Shown: positions 7,599 to 16,629 of the stretch, piece by piece
Numbering within the stretch: the stretch's first letter is position 1
Layout: the number at the start of each line of letters is the position of its first letter
The notes under the pieces: model-generated
The model's input: the letters and a program-made list of their open reading frames with translations, nothing else
Databases searched by the model: none
What the model was told of the DNA's origin: nothing
Position numbers and translations under genes: made by a program
Source: Longimonas halophila
Lineage (GTDB): Bacteria > Bacteroidota > Rhodothermia > Rhodothermales > Salinibacteraceae
DNA length: 64,000 nucleotides
NCBI RefSeq assembly: GCF_002554705.1
Contig: NZ_PDEP01000016.1
Span: forward strand, 1 to 64,000
Direction of reading: 5' to 3'

Positions 7599-8459
7599 CT
7601 ACAACCCTTCGTTGGCTAAGTCCTGAGCCACATTCGCATAGAACGCATTCGCATCGAAGTCCGCGCCGCCGAATCCGGCATCCATGCCCACCTGGCGGAT
7701 GTGATCGGCATCCAGTACCCCCTTGAAGGTGCCCCACTTGGCGCTATCCACCGACACAAAACCGTCGTTGCAGCCCTCGCGCTGATACAGGTACGCATTG
7801 AAGTAACGCAGGAGCGGGGTGAGCGGGACCTCGGTATCGCGCCCTGCCTGTCCGGCGTACGACCAGTAGCGCACATTGGGGTGATCGGGCACGTTCGGGT
7901 TGAAGCTGTGCTGCATGAACGAAGGGGTGAGTTCGCGCACGGTCTGCAGCGAGTTGGCCGATCCGTTTTCAATGATATGCGTGCCCAGCCAGTCGGCGAC
8001 GTCGGCCATCCACGAGCGGACCGAATCGGGCTGTTTGAGTACAAGATTGGCCAGTTCAGATCCACGATGCGGGGTGGCCACCGTAACCAGTGCCGCAATG
8101 CAATTGTGCAGTCCCATCTGGCTGATGAGAAAGCGCGCGTCGAGTCCGCCCATGGAGTGGGCAATGATGGTGATCGCCTCGGCCCCGGTTTCGTGGAGCA
8201 CATGCTCGATGTGCCGCTTCCAGGTCTGGGAGCGGGCTCGCACGGTGTTATAAGGCGACACGTTGGGGGCGTAGGCGCGTACCCCGCGCATCCGCAAATA
8301 CATGGCCTGCTCGTGCAGGTGCCCGCCGCGCCGCAGCGACCCGCCAATGCCGAACCCATGCATCATGACAACTGGCAGGCGGGTGGGGATGACATCGGGC
8401 TGCGGAAGCGACTGCAGTCCGGTGAGGCGGTGGAACGCCGAGGCAGGAAATGTAGACAT
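7599..8459 (-). CDS. Alpha/beta-hydrolase lipase (triacylglycerol lipase-like)
   Basis: A 286-residue alpha/beta hydrolase resembling bacterial family I lipases. It opens with PVVMMHGFGIGG (oxyanion-hole region), has the nucleophile elbow IIAHSMGGLDARFLIS (Ser about residue 116), TVATPHRGSELA downstream, and DADHIRQVG near residue 255 supplying the likely catalytic histidine. The frame is open far upstream, but homology begins near MSTFPASAF; MRLMSTF at 8468 is an alternative. There is no signal peptide, so it may be cytoplasmic. It lies 82 bases downstream of a membrane kinase-like gene on the same strand, suggesting a lipid-related pair. Confidence 0.8.
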   Translation of the reverse strand: MSTFPASAFHRLTGLQSLPQPDVIPTRLPVVMMHGFGIGGSLRRGGHLHEQAMYLRMRGVRAYAPNVSPYNTVRARSQTWKRHIEHVLHETGAEAITIIAHSMGGLDARFLISQMGLHNCIAALVTVATPHRGSELANLVLKQPDSVRSWMADVADWLGTHIIENGSANSLQTVRELTPSFMQHSFNPNVPDHPNVRYWSYAGQAGRDTEVPLTPLLRYFNAYLYQREGCNDGFVSVDSAKWGTFKGVLDADHIRQVGMDAGFGGADFDANAFYANVAQDLANEGL

Positions 8460-8541
8460 AAGACGCATAGCGCGTCGACCAGAGAAAAACGGACACGGGG
8501 CCAACAACAGGCGGCATCGCAAAGTTGCCTGGATAGAACGG

Positions 8542-9147
8542 CTACCCAAGCACGGCAAGCACCGTGCCCATACCCAGCGGCACGGCGATGTTGTCGTTGA
8601 GCGAGAGCGGAAGGGCCTCCAGCACCGCACCCATCAGGGCGGCTCCGCCCACAGCAACGAGCGGAAGCCCCGCCCCGACCAGCACAACAGCAGCCATGAT
8701 CACAAACGCCGCAGAGCCCTCGGCAGTGCGTCCATGATTGCCCCAGGGGTGGCGGCCCAGGCGGCGTCCTACAATGGCGGCAGCGGCGTCGGCGAGGAGC
8801 GCGGCGCAGAGCGCAGGCACCGCCACCGCCAGCGGAAACAGCCACCCGGCCAGCGCACATGCCACGAGCACACACGTCGCCCCGTTGAGTGTGATGCGTC
8901 CTGCAGCATCCGACCACTCCGACGGACGCATCAATCCGCCGAATATCGTGCGAATCAGAGCGCGGAACCGGGGCCAGACCGCACGTAGCACATCGCCAGT
9001 TACGCCAATGAGGGCCGCTGCCGTTACGATCCACACCGCGAGGGGCGCTCCGATCCAGGCCATGCTCAGCGGAATGCCCAGGGCCAGCACATGAAGGGCC
9101 TTGCGTCCCAGTTCAGCACGAAACGAAAACGCAGCGTCGGCAGCCAT
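8542..9147 (-). CDS. Dolichol/diacylglycerol kinase-like integral membrane protein
   Basis: A 201-residue multi-spanning protein with about six hydrophobic segments. ELGRKALHVLALGIPL at the start, LLADAAAAIVGRRLGRH near residue 130 and GRTAEGSAAFV after it are typical of the polyprenol kinase/phosphatidate cytidylyltransferase-like family (SEC59/phytol kinase type), which transfers a phosphate or CMP group to a membrane lipid alcohol or phosphate. NDNIAVPLG near the end is also characteristic. The exact lipid substrate cannot be deduced. An upstream in-frame Met exists (9204), but family similarity favours MAADAAFSF. Confidence 0.75.
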   Translation of the reverse strand: MAADAAFSFRAELGRKALHVLALGIPLSMAWIGAPLAVWIVTAAALIGVTGDVLRAVWPRFRALIRTIFGGLMRPSEWSDAAGRITLNGATCVLVACALAGWLFPLAVAVPALCAALLADAAAAIVGRRLGRHPWGNHGRTAEGSAAFVIMAAVVLVGAGLPLVAVGGAALMGAVLEALPLSLNDNIAVPLGMGTVLAVLG

Positions 9148-9342
9148 CAGCGCAGTACGAGGAGCAGGGCGGAAAAAGGCAGCGTGTGACAAAAGGGCCA
9201 GCATGCGTCACCGCCCGATATTGGACCGCAGGCGTAACGGTTCCGTGCACGAAGGACTTCAGAGGAACGCCGCATGGCTTTGGTCTTTTTAGGCGATACC
9301 AATGTGTATGTGTCGCCCTGCTTATCTACCAAACCGCCTATC

Positions 9343-10308
9343 ATGACCGTCAACTACCCCACGTTCGCTACCCGCTGGCTTCCGCTCATGGCGGCGGTGC
9401 TTCTGCTTCCGCTGGTCATTGGATGCGACCAGTCGTCCGATTCCGACGCGTCTCCTGATGCCGACACCACCGCCACGTCCGCCTCACTGTCTTATGTGGA
9501 TGCGATGGCTGAGGCGCACGCCGCCGACACGTCGGATGCATCGCCGCTGGTACAGCCCCCTGCAGGGCCGGTGACCACCGAAACCGTAACGTACGGCACA
9601 AGCGAGGATGGCACTGCATGGACCGGCTACTATGCAGCTCCCGAGGCCGCCGACTCGCTCCGTAGCGCCCGTGGGCTGTCCGCCGATGCGCCGCTGCCCG
9701 GCGTCGTGCTTATTCACGAGTGGTGGGGCCTGAACGACAACATCCGCGCAATGGCCGACCGCCTGGCGGCTGAGGGCTACCAGGTGCTCGCGGTCGACCT
9801 GTACGAGGGGGATGTCGCCGACACGCCCGACGGCGCGTCCTCGCTCATGGAAGAAGCCATGGGGCGCGGCGACGTGCTGAGCCGTCACCTCGAATCGGCG
9901 CGCACGTTCATGACTGAGGAGCAGGGCGCGCCGCAGATCGGCGTGATGGGCTGGTGCTTCGGCGGATACTGGTCGCTACAGGCGGCACTCAACGCCCCGA
10001 GCGGATGGGACGGCACGGTCATCTACTACGGCAACGTAGGCAACGCCTCGGCCGAGGCTGTGGCTGCGCTTGAGATGCCTGTGCTCGGCATCTTTGGAGG
10101 CGATGACGGCAGCATTCCCACCGAAAACGTGGAAACGTTTGCCGACCAGCTCCGCGATGGCGGGGTCAACGCCGACATCCGCATCTACGAAGGGGCGGGC
10201 CACGCCTTCGCCAACCCGACCGGCAGCAACTACGTCCCCGAGGCGGCCACCGATGCCTGGGCGCGCACGCTCGACTTCCTGCAGACCACGCTCTACCCTG
10301 ATGCGTAA
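9343..10308 (+). CDS. Dienelactone hydrolase family lipoprotein
   Basis: A 321-residue protein with a lipoprotein signal (LLPLVIGC, Cys about residue 28) followed by an acidic linker and a dienelactone-hydrolase domain. The catalytic set is visible: Cys in GVMGWCFGGYWS (about residue 212), Asp in GIFGGDDGSIP (about 255) and His in EGAGHAFANP (about 290). The oxyanion region LIHEWWGLNDNIR is also typical. Members hydrolyse lactones or related esters; the substrate here is unknown. The start MTVNYPTF is chosen because it gives a clean signal peptide; the frame is open upstream to 9274. Gene hemE begins 85 bases downstream. Confidence 0.85.
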   Translation: MTVNYPTFATRWLPLMAAVLLLPLVIGCDQSSDSDASPDADTTATSASLSYVDAMAEAHAADTSDASPLVQPPAGPVTTETVTYGTSEDGTAWTGYYAAPEAADSLRSARGLSADAPLPGVVLIHEWWGLNDNIRAMADRLAAEGYQVLAVDLYEGDVADTPDGASSLMEEAMGRGDVLSRHLESARTFMTEEQGAPQIGVMGWCFGGYWSLQAALNAPSGWDGTVIYYGNVGNASAEAVAALEMPVLGIFGGDDGSIPTENVETFADQLRDGGVNADIRIYEGAGHAFANPTGSNYVPEAATDAWARTLDFLQTTLYPDA

Positions 10309-10393
10309 GCACAGGCCGCACAGGAGGTCGTCTCGATTCTTGTGCCGCACGCCGCTTATCGTACATCCATAACCTTCTGTATCCACCGCCTTT

Positions 10394-11458
10394 ATGGCCA
10401 ATTTTCCGCCGCTCCAAAACGATCTGTTCCTGCGTGTAGCCCGTGGCGACGCCACCGAGCGCACTCCCGTGTGGATGATGCGCCAGGCCGGGCGCTACCT
10501 GCCTGAGTATCAGGCCGTACGCGCCGACCATCCGTTCTTTGAAGTGGTAAACACGCCCGAGCTGGCTGCGGAAGTCACCCTGCAACCCATCGACCGGTTT
10601 CCGCTGGATGCGGCCATCATCTTCTCCGACATCCTCGTCATTCCGCAGGCGCTGGGGCTGGAGGTGCAGATGGTGTCGGGGAAGGGGCCACACTTCCCGA
10701 ATCCGCTCGACACCCCCGCCGATCTGGAACGCGTCACCGACCAGGAGGCCAACGCGGTCTTGCAGCCGGTCTACGATGCGCTCACCCACACGCGCCACGA
10801 ACTCAACGGACGCGTGCCGCTCATCGGGTTTGCCGGCGCGCCGTGGACGCTCATGGCCTACATGATTGAGGGCGGCGGCAGCAAGTCGTACCGGAACGCC
10901 CGCCGGTGGCTCTACCAGCACCCCGAATCCAGCCATGAGCTGCTGAACACGCTGGCTACGCTCATTGGGCAGTATCTTATCAAGCAGGTGGATGCCGGGG
11001 CACAGGCGCTTCAGGTGTTTGATTCGTGGGCGGGCCTCCTGGGGCCCAGCCTGTACCGGACGTTCGGCATTCCGTACCTTGAGTCCATCGTGCGAACAGT
11101 CAAAGAGGCGCATCCCGACGTGCCGTGCATCGCATTTGCGAAGGGCGCGCCGTACGCCCAACCGGCGCTGGCGGCGGCGGGATACGACGCGCTTAGTCTG
11201 GACTGGACGATGAGCCCTGAAACGATTCGCGCCGAGATCGACACCGACATTGTGCTGCAAGGCAACCTGGATCCGTGCGCGCTCTACAGCGCCCCCGACG
11301 ACATCCGGCGCCAGGTGCAGCACATGCTGGCCGCTTTTGGTCCGCAGCACCACATTGCCAACTTAGGCCACGGCATGCACCCCGACCACGACCCCGACCA
11401 TGCGGGTGTCTTCATCGAAGCGGTGCATGCCTTCTCCGAAACCATGCGCGCTGTATAA
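10394..11458 (+). CDS. hemE: Uroporphyrinogen decarboxylase
   Basis: A 354-residue cytoplasmic enzyme that removes four carboxyl groups from uroporphyrinogen III to give coproporphyrinogen III in haem synthesis. Both signatures are present: WMMRQAGRYLPEYQ (about residues 25-38) and GFAGAPWTLMAYMIEGG (about residue 138), plus NLGHGMHPDHDP near the C-terminus. Length is normal. The next gene starts 19 bases after its stop, so the two are probably co-transcribed, although their functions are unrelated. Confidence 0.95.
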   Translation: MANFPPLQNDLFLRVARGDATERTPVWMMRQAGRYLPEYQAVRADHPFFEVVNTPELAAEVTLQPIDRFPLDAAIIFSDILVIPQALGLEVQMVSGKGPHFPNPLDTPADLERVTDQEANAVLQPVYDALTHTRHELNGRVPLIGFAGAPWTLMAYMIEGGGSKSYRNARRWLYQHPESSHELLNTLATLIGQYLIKQVDAGAQALQVFDSWAGLLGPSLYRTFGIPYLESIVRTVKEAHPDVPCIAFAKGAPYAQPALAAAGYDALSLDWTMSPETIRAEIDTDIVLQGNLDPCALYSAPDDIRRQVQHMLAAFGPQHHIANLGHGMHPDHDPDHAGVFIEAVHAFSETMRAV

Positions 11459-11477
11459 GCCCAACCCCCTGCTTCCC

Positions 11478-13817
11478 ATGCCAACATCAACCGAAACCGC
11501 CCCCAACGCTGCCGACTACCCCGCCGATGTGCTGGCGGTGCTGCCCTTGCTCTACGTGGCTTGGGCCGACGGCGTCATTACACCCGCTGAGCATACCACG
11601 CTTCGGAAGCGGTTGCAAGCGTTCGACTGGATGGATCCTGAGCATCGCGACGCGGTGCAGCAGTGGCTCGATCCCGAGCATCCGCCCACGCCCACCGAGT
11701 ATCAACGCTGGCGGCGGCGGTTGCAGAAAGCAGCGACTGATCTTCCCGTTACGGGGCGCACCTCGCTGGCCGCGCTGGGCGCAGAAATGGCCGCGCTGGG
11801 CGGCGACGGCGCACCCGGCATGCCCGACGATGCGCAGCAGGCGCTACGCGAGGTGGAGGCGGCCCTCGGTATCGCAGGCGACGAGATCGTTGACGAACTG
11901 CGTGGAGAGCGTCCTGCACCCAGCGACGAGGTGCCGTGTGGCATCCCCTGCCAGGTGGAGCAGCTTCAACGCTATCTGGATGGCGAGCACGCCGAGTTGC
12001 GCGATCAGATCCGCGCGCTGCTCACCGATCCCGTCTTCCGTTACGATCCCTCGCTCGGCACCGAGGCCAAGCGCGAGCGTGTGCTGTACTGGTGCCGCCT
12101 CCTGGCCGATCAGGGACTGGGGGCGCTGGCATTCCCCAAGAAACACGGCGGGACCGGCGACATCAGCAAGTTTATTACCGCGTTTGAGACGCTCTCGTAC
12201 CACGATCTGAGCCTCGTTATCAAGTTCGGTGTGCAGTTTGGCCTGTTTGGCGGTAGCGTGCACCAGTTGGGCAGTGCGCGTCACCACGAGAAATATCTCG
12301 AAGACATCGGTACGCTGGAGCTGCCGGGCTGCTTTGCGATGAGCGAACTCGGCCACGGATCCAATGTGCGCGATCTGGAAACGACGGCTCATTACGATAC
12401 CGAGACGGAGGAATTCGTCATCAACACGCCGCATAACGGGGCGCGCAAGGAGTGGATCGGCAATGCGGCCCGGCATGGACGTGTGGCCACGGTGTTTGCG
12501 CAACTCCACACCAACGGCGAGGACTACGGGGTCCATGCCTTTATCGTGCCCATCCGCGATGACGCGGGCACGCCCAAGCCGCGTGTGCGCATCGAAGACT
12601 GCGGGCGAAAGATGGGACTCAACGGGGTTGACAACGGACGCTTGTGGTTCGACCACGTGCGCATCCCCCGCGAAAACCTGCTCAACCGCTATGCTGATGT
12701 GCATGCCGACGGCACGTACGAAAGCGACATTCCCAGCGCCGGGCGTCGCTTCTTTACGATGCTCAGTACGCTTGTGGGGGGACGCATCAGCGTGGCGCGG
12801 TCGGCCTGCAGTGCCGCGAAATCGGGCCTGACGATTGCGGTGCGCTACGGCAACCGGCGGCGGCAGTTTGGTCCGCAAGATGAGCCCGAGGTGCCAATTC
12901 TGGACTACCGCACGCATCAGCGACGGCTCCTGCCGCGTCTGGCGAAAACCTACGCCATCCACGCTGCCCTGGCGCATCTGACCAACGAATTTGCTGCACG
13001 CGGTCCCAACGATTCGCTCGAAGACATTGAGGCCGAGGCCAATGCACTGAAAGCGTACAGCACCTGGCACACCACCGATGTGCTTCAAACCGCTCGCGAA
13101 GCGTGTGGCGGACAGGGCTACCTGGCTGAAAACCGCATCGCCGCGCTTAAAGCCGACACCGATGTGTACACCACGTTCGAGGGCGATAACACCGTGCTCT
13201 TGCTTCAGGTGGCCAAGGGTTTGCTATCGGATTTTCAGCGCGAGTTTCGGGATATGAATGTGTTCAACATGGTGCAGTTTGTGGCATCGGACCTGGGCAC
13301 GCGCCTGAAGGAGAAAAACCCGCTTATCCGCCGCAACACCGACCGCGAGCACCTGCGCGATCCCGAGTTTCATGGCAACGCCTTTCGCTACCGCAGTGAA
13401 GCGCTCCTGCAGTCGGTAGCGCGTCGTCTCAAAAAGCGGATCGACGACGGCATGGATACCTACGACGCGTTCATCGAGGTGCAAGACCACCTGGTCACAC
13501 TCGCCAAAGCCAAATCGGAGCAGCTGGTGTTCGATCACTTTCACGCCTCCATTCAAGACACCGAAGACGACGACCTGCGCGGCGTACTGCGCACGCTATG
13601 TACGCTCTTTGCGCTGGAAGCGATTGAGTCGGACCGTGGCTGGTTCTTAGAGCAGAACTACATTGAAGGCAGCAAGGCCAAAGCCATCCGTCACGAGGTC
13701 AACGCGCTGTGCAAAGAGGTGCGCCCGATGGCCGAGCCCTTGGTCGACGCCTTTGCGATCCCGAACGCCTGCCTGCATGCTCCTATCGCCCAGAAGCAGC
13801 AGACGGAAACGGCGTAG
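11478..13817 (+). CDS. Acyl-CoA oxidase/dehydrogenase with N-terminal TerB-like domain
   Basis: A 779-residue protein. About the first 130 residues form a helical region resembling TerB-like domains (LPLLYVAWADGVITPAEHTT). From about residue 170 it is an acyl-CoA oxidase/dehydrogenase: LGALAFPKKHGGTGD, the FAD-contact loop CFAMSELGHGSNV (about 305), the second-domain stretch GRKMGLNGVDNGRLWFDHVR, and the helix CGGQGYLAENR leading to YTTFEGDNTVLL, whose Glu is the predicted catalytic base. The C-terminal helical domain matches peroxisomal-type acyl-CoA oxidases rather than short dehydrogenases. It would catalyse the first step of fatty acyl-CoA beta-oxidation. The role of the N-terminal domain is unknown. 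The start MPTSTETA is chosen because earlier codons overlap hemE. Confidence 0.8.
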   Translation: MPTSTETAPNAADYPADVLAVLPLLYVAWADGVITPAEHTTLRKRLQAFDWMDPEHRDAVQQWLDPEHPPTPTEYQRWRRRLQKAATDLPVTGRTSLAALGAEMAALGGDGAPGMPDDAQQALREVEAALGIAGDEIVDELRGERPAPSDEVPCGIPCQVEQLQRYLDGEHAELRDQIRALLTDPVFRYDPSLGTEAKRERVLYWCRLLADQGLGALAFPKKHGGTGDISKFITAFETLSYHDLSLVIKFGVQFGLFGGSVHQLGSARHHEKYLEDIGTLELPGCFAMSELGHGSNVRDLETTAHYDTETEEFVINTPHNGARKEWIGNAARHGRVATVFAQLHTNGEDYGVHAFIVPIRDDAGTPKPRVRIEDCGRKMGLNGVDNGRLWFDHVRIPRENLLNRYADVHADGTYESDIPSAGRRFFTMLSTLVGGRISVARSACSAAKSGLTIAVRYGNRRRQFGPQDEPEVPILDYRTHQRRLLPRLAKTYAIHAALAHLTNEFAARGPNDSLEDIEAEANALKAYSTWHTTDVLQTAREACGGQGYLAENRIAALKADTDVYTTFEGDNTVLLLQVAKGLLSDFQREFRDMNVFNMVQFVASDLGTRLKEKNPLIRRNTDREHLRDPEFHGNAFRYRSEALLQSVARRLKKRIDDGMDTYDAFIEVQDHLVTLAKAKSEQLVFDHFHASIQDTEDDDLRGVLRTLCTLFALEAIESDRGWFLEQNYIEGSKAKAIRHEVNALCKEVRPMAEPLVDAFAIPNACLHAPIAQKQQTETA

Positions 13818-14047
13818 CGGCGTGCCTCCACCACACCCCGACCGATGCAACGTAATCATTTGTTTTTCGGCGATAGCTGCGCGTAGAGCGCGATTTGGGA
13901 AACAAAGCGTGAACGCTTGTAATACGTAACAGCGTGTGTATATGCCGCGCACGCCACTTGAACTCACACAAGATGCCGAGGCATCGGCGAGGGCTGACCT
14001 CTTCAGTATTCCAATGCATCGTTTGTATGCTTTTGCCTCCACGAATG

Positions 14048-14064
14048 CACTCCGTAGCGGAGTG
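14048..14064 (+). promoter_or_regulatory. Small hairpin just before the HNH gene start
   Basis: CACTCCG, loop TAG, CGGAGTG forms a perfect 7-bp stem ending 11 bases before the ATG at 14076. If transcribed, it could mask or position the ribosome-binding region. No other evidence of regulation. Confidence 0.3.
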
Positions 14065-14075
14065 GGGGGCTGCGT

Positions 14076-14579
14076 GTGATGAATGGACACGTACTCGTTC
14101 TGAACCAAGACTACAGCGCACTCACGGTGTGCAGCGTGCAGCGCGCCATTGTGCTCATGCACCTGCAGAAGGTGCATCTTGTTGAGTCGGTGGATGGCAA
14201 AGCCGTCCGCTCGCCCAGCACGCGGATGCCGTATCCCAGCATCGTACGCCTGAAAGCGTATGCGCGCATCCCGTACAAAAAGGTGATGCTCTCGCGCAAA
14301 AACGTACTCAAGCGCGACCACCACACCTGTCAGTACTGCGGATCGCGCGACCGGCTCACCATCGACCATATCCGTCCCAAGTCGCGCGGCGGGCGAGACA
14401 CGTGGGAGAACCTCGTGGCAGCGTGTGTGACCTGCAACAACCGGAAAGGCGATATGACGCCCGAAGAGGCGGGCATGGAGCTCAACCGCGAGCCGTTTCG
14501 TCCCAGCTACGTCATGTTCATCCGCGACTTCGTGGGCAACCTCGACGACACCTGGAAACCCTATCTCTTCCTGTCGTAA
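14076..14579 (+). CDS. HNH endonuclease-fold protein
   Basis: A 167-residue protein with a C-terminal HNH domain: CQYCGSRDRLTIDHIRPKSR (residues about 86-105) followed by WENLVAACVTCNNRKGDM. The two CxxC pairs bind structural zinc, and the DH pair supplies the catalytic site. The N-terminal half (MNGHVLVLNQDYSALTVCSV) matches a widespread family of stand-alone HNH proteins found in Bacteroidota and cyanobacteria, of unknown in vivo role. Nothing nearby links it to restriction or mobile DNA. MNG at 14079 is an equally possible start. Confidence 0.85.
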   Translation: MMNGHVLVLNQDYSALTVCSVQRAIVLMHLQKVHLVESVDGKAVRSPSTRMPYPSIVRLKAYARIPYKKVMLSRKNVLKRDHHTCQYCGSRDRLTIDHIRPKSRGGRDTWENLVAACVTCNNRKGDMTPEEAGMELNREPFRPSYVMFIRDFVGNLDDTWKPYLFLS

Positions 14580-15238
14580 CTGCAGTTCCTAACGGTGGAG
14601 GCAGCACTGGGTGCGTTCGGGAGATGTAGAGGCTACGCTCGTTTCTATGCGCGCTCCCAACAAGAAAACCCGATCCCCTGTGTCTGGCAGTCCGCCGTCG
14701 GGTGTGTATGACGGTGGGGGATGGGGCAGCGCCCCTGCTTGGCCCGCGTGGTCTGCGTCGCACGGCGGAGGGCCGTAGGTCATGCCTGTGGTGCCATGCG
14801 ACGAGGGAATTCTTTCTTTGAGTTGGAGAAACAACTTCCTCTTCTCTCCCTCTTCCTACTCGTCGCGAGGCTCTGCCTCGTGACGCCCCACCTCGGGGGC
14901 TCTGCCTCCGCACGCCCTCAGGAGAGCGATTCATTTGTATATGCACACCGAAAATACTGAGTGTGGGGCAATTTCGGGGACAGCCCACAGGTCGATCTCT
15001 GGAGCGGTTTTGTTGCATGGTGGAGCTATACGACGAGATCGCGGTTTGCTTTTTCGCGAGGTTCGTCTCAATGCACCATCGGATGTCCACGACGGAGGTG
15101 CGCCTGCATCGTGTATCTTGACCGATGCTTTGCACCGGAGCGTACGGGCGCTCGCATCCCACTGCGGTAGTAAGCGTACGAGCATCTACACTGCACTTGT
15201 GCTGCTGCCTCCCAACACCCTCCAATCGATCTTCTGCT
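14580..15238. other. Repeat-rich intergenic region
   Basis: About 660 bases without a convincing gene. It includes a segment shared with two other places (CTGCGTCGCACGGCGGAG at about 14754 and GTGCCATGCGACGAGG at about 14794) and twin-hairpin copy 3 (14862-14910). The section after about 14940 is AT-richer and could hold a promoter for the next gene, but none is clear. Confidence 0.55.
14862..14910 (+). repeat. Twin-hairpin repeat, GGCTCTGCC core, copy 3
   Basis: The first hairpin is identical to copy 1 (arms GTCGCGAGGC / GCCTCGTGAC); the second has arms CGGGGGC and GCCTCCG, with one G-T mispair. Order and spacing match the other copies. Confidence 0.7.
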
Positions 15239-15772
15239 ATGGCTACTCCCTCGGGCTCCTCGACCGTGACTCGCTGGCTGACGCGCGCTGCATGGATCAT
15301 CCCGATTCTGCTTGTGGGGCTCTCGGCCCATCAGGTGTGGACCGGCCTGGCGCTGCGCGAGACGCTCCAGCAGGGAACGCCTGCCGAGGCCGAGATCACC
15401 GACTTCTTTTCGTCGGGGCGTGCCGAAATTAAGTACGACTACGTGAGCCTGCGCATCCCGATGGACGACGGCACGGTCATCACACGCGAGCGCATGTCGC
15501 TTCCGCACACGCTCATTGGGGTGGCCGAAGATCGCGAGACGATTGGAGTGCGCGTGCGCCCGGGGGCTTCGCAAGAGGTCGTAATTACCGAGGTGGCTAA
15601 CACGCAGTGGCGCATCGCCTTCATGAACGCAGCCATGAGCCTGGTGCTGGGGCTGGTGGTGGGGGGAGGGTTGGCGTGGTGGAGCCGCACGCTCCGCACC
15701 GAAGGCGATCCCGCCACACGCGGCGTCGACGCTCCCGATCCCTCGCATCCTGCCCGGCAGGTGTCGTCGTAG
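15239..15772 (+). CDS. Two-span membrane protein of unknown function (DUF3592-like)
   Basis: A 177-residue protein with one membrane segment near the N-terminus (AAWIIPILLVGLSAHQVWTG) and another near residue 130 (AAMSLVLGLVVGGGLAW). Between them is an approximately 90-residue domain of beta character (EAEITDFFSSGRAEIKYDYV ... VRPGASQEVVIT) that probably faces the periplasm. The layout resembles DUF3592-type proteins, which have no known function. The chosen start gives a short cytoplasmic N-terminus; the open frame extends upstream into non-coding DNA. Confidence 0.6.
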   Translation: MATPSGSSTVTRWLTRAAWIIPILLVGLSAHQVWTGLALRETLQQGTPAEAEITDFFSSGRAEIKYDYVSLRIPMDDGTVITRERMSLPHTLIGVAEDRETIGVRVRPGASQEVVITEVANTQWRIAFMNAAMSLVLGLVVGGGLAWWSRTLRTEGDPATRGVDAPDPSHPARQVSS

Positions 15773-15818
15773 CTGAGAAGCCCAGAAGCTGGACGCCAAT
15801 ACGATACGCAATTGCGCT

Positions 15819-16493
15819 GTGGCTACGCTACCCATGAATAAGAGCAAACCCACGGCCCTGCGCGCTACACAGACGGCATTGCCGCGCCCGCCCATTGCGC
15901 TCATCGCCAACGGATTTGCGACGCAGCTCGTGATTGAGGCGGTGCTGGCGGCGGTGAAGGCGGGGCTCCGGTGGGTGCATCTGCGTGACCACGAGGCCGC
16001 GCCGGAGCGGTTTCAGTGCGAAGCCAAAGCCCTCGCAGCACGCGTGCGATCGGTCCATCCCGCCACTACGCTTACCGTAAACACGCGCCTGCGCACCGCC
16101 CGTACGCTGGGGGCCGGACTCCACACCGGCTGGCGCGGTCCGCGGCCCGAGGCGATTGCGGCGCCCATTCCGCGCCCGCTTGGCTATTCAGCGCATCACG
16201 TGCTCGAACTGCCCCCGGCCCGCCGCCGCGTGGTGGACTACGTAACGTACAGTCCGATCTTCCCCACGTCGAGCAAGCCCGGTCACCCGGGCACGGGGGT
16301 TGATGCGCTGCGCCGGTTCGGCAGACAGGCCGGCGTGCCGGTGCTGGCGCTGGGGGGACTTACCCCTGAGCGCGTGGCGCCATGTCGTCGTGCTGGAGCA
16401 GCAGGAATTGCTGTGCTCTCAGGAATTGTGCATGCCGACAACCCGACCCAGGCAGCGCGGGCCTATCAACAGGCGTGGAAAGAAGCAGGCTAA
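15819..16493 (+). CDS. thiE: Thiamine phosphate synthase/TenI family protein
   Basis: A 224-residue TIM-barrel protein of the ThiE/TenI family. ThiE couples HMP-diphosphate and thiazole phosphate to thiamine phosphate. Visible motifs are LRWVHLRDHEA (about residue 46), YVTYSPIFPTSSKPGHPGTG (about 142) and LALGGLTPERVAPCRRAGAAGIAVLSGI near the C-terminus. The N-terminal substrate region (usually QLRxK) is diverged to HLRDHE, so it could be TenI-like or have weak ThiE activity. MNKSKPT at 15834 is an alternative start. It lies 136 bases upstream of thiD in the same direction, which supports a thiamine role. No TPP riboswitch is recognisable upstream. Confidence 0.75.
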   Translation: MATLPMNKSKPTALRATQTALPRPPIALIANGFATQLVIEAVLAAVKAGLRWVHLRDHEAAPERFQCEAKALAARVRSVHPATTLTVNTRLRTARTLGAGLHTGWRGPRPEAIAAPIPRPLGYSAHHVLELPPARRRVVDYVTYSPIFPTSSKPGHPGTGVDALRRFGRQAGVPVLALGGLTPERVAPCRRAGAAGIAVLSGIVHADNPTQAARAYQQAWKEAG

Positions 16494-16629
16494 CGAAAAA
16501 CCACGTGCGCTGCGTACCGCCTTCTACAGAATGCACAGAACCACGCGTCCGCTGCGTGTTTCCAAGAAACAGCGTGCCTGCACGCCTGCGAAACGACTCG
16601 CTACATTACCATCCACTTTGCATCCCCCT

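Noticed and set aside
11844-13088. Minus-strand open frame of over 400 codons opposite the acyl-CoA oxidase
   Set aside because: Opposite a well-supported gene, no family motifs, composition typical of an antisense shadow.
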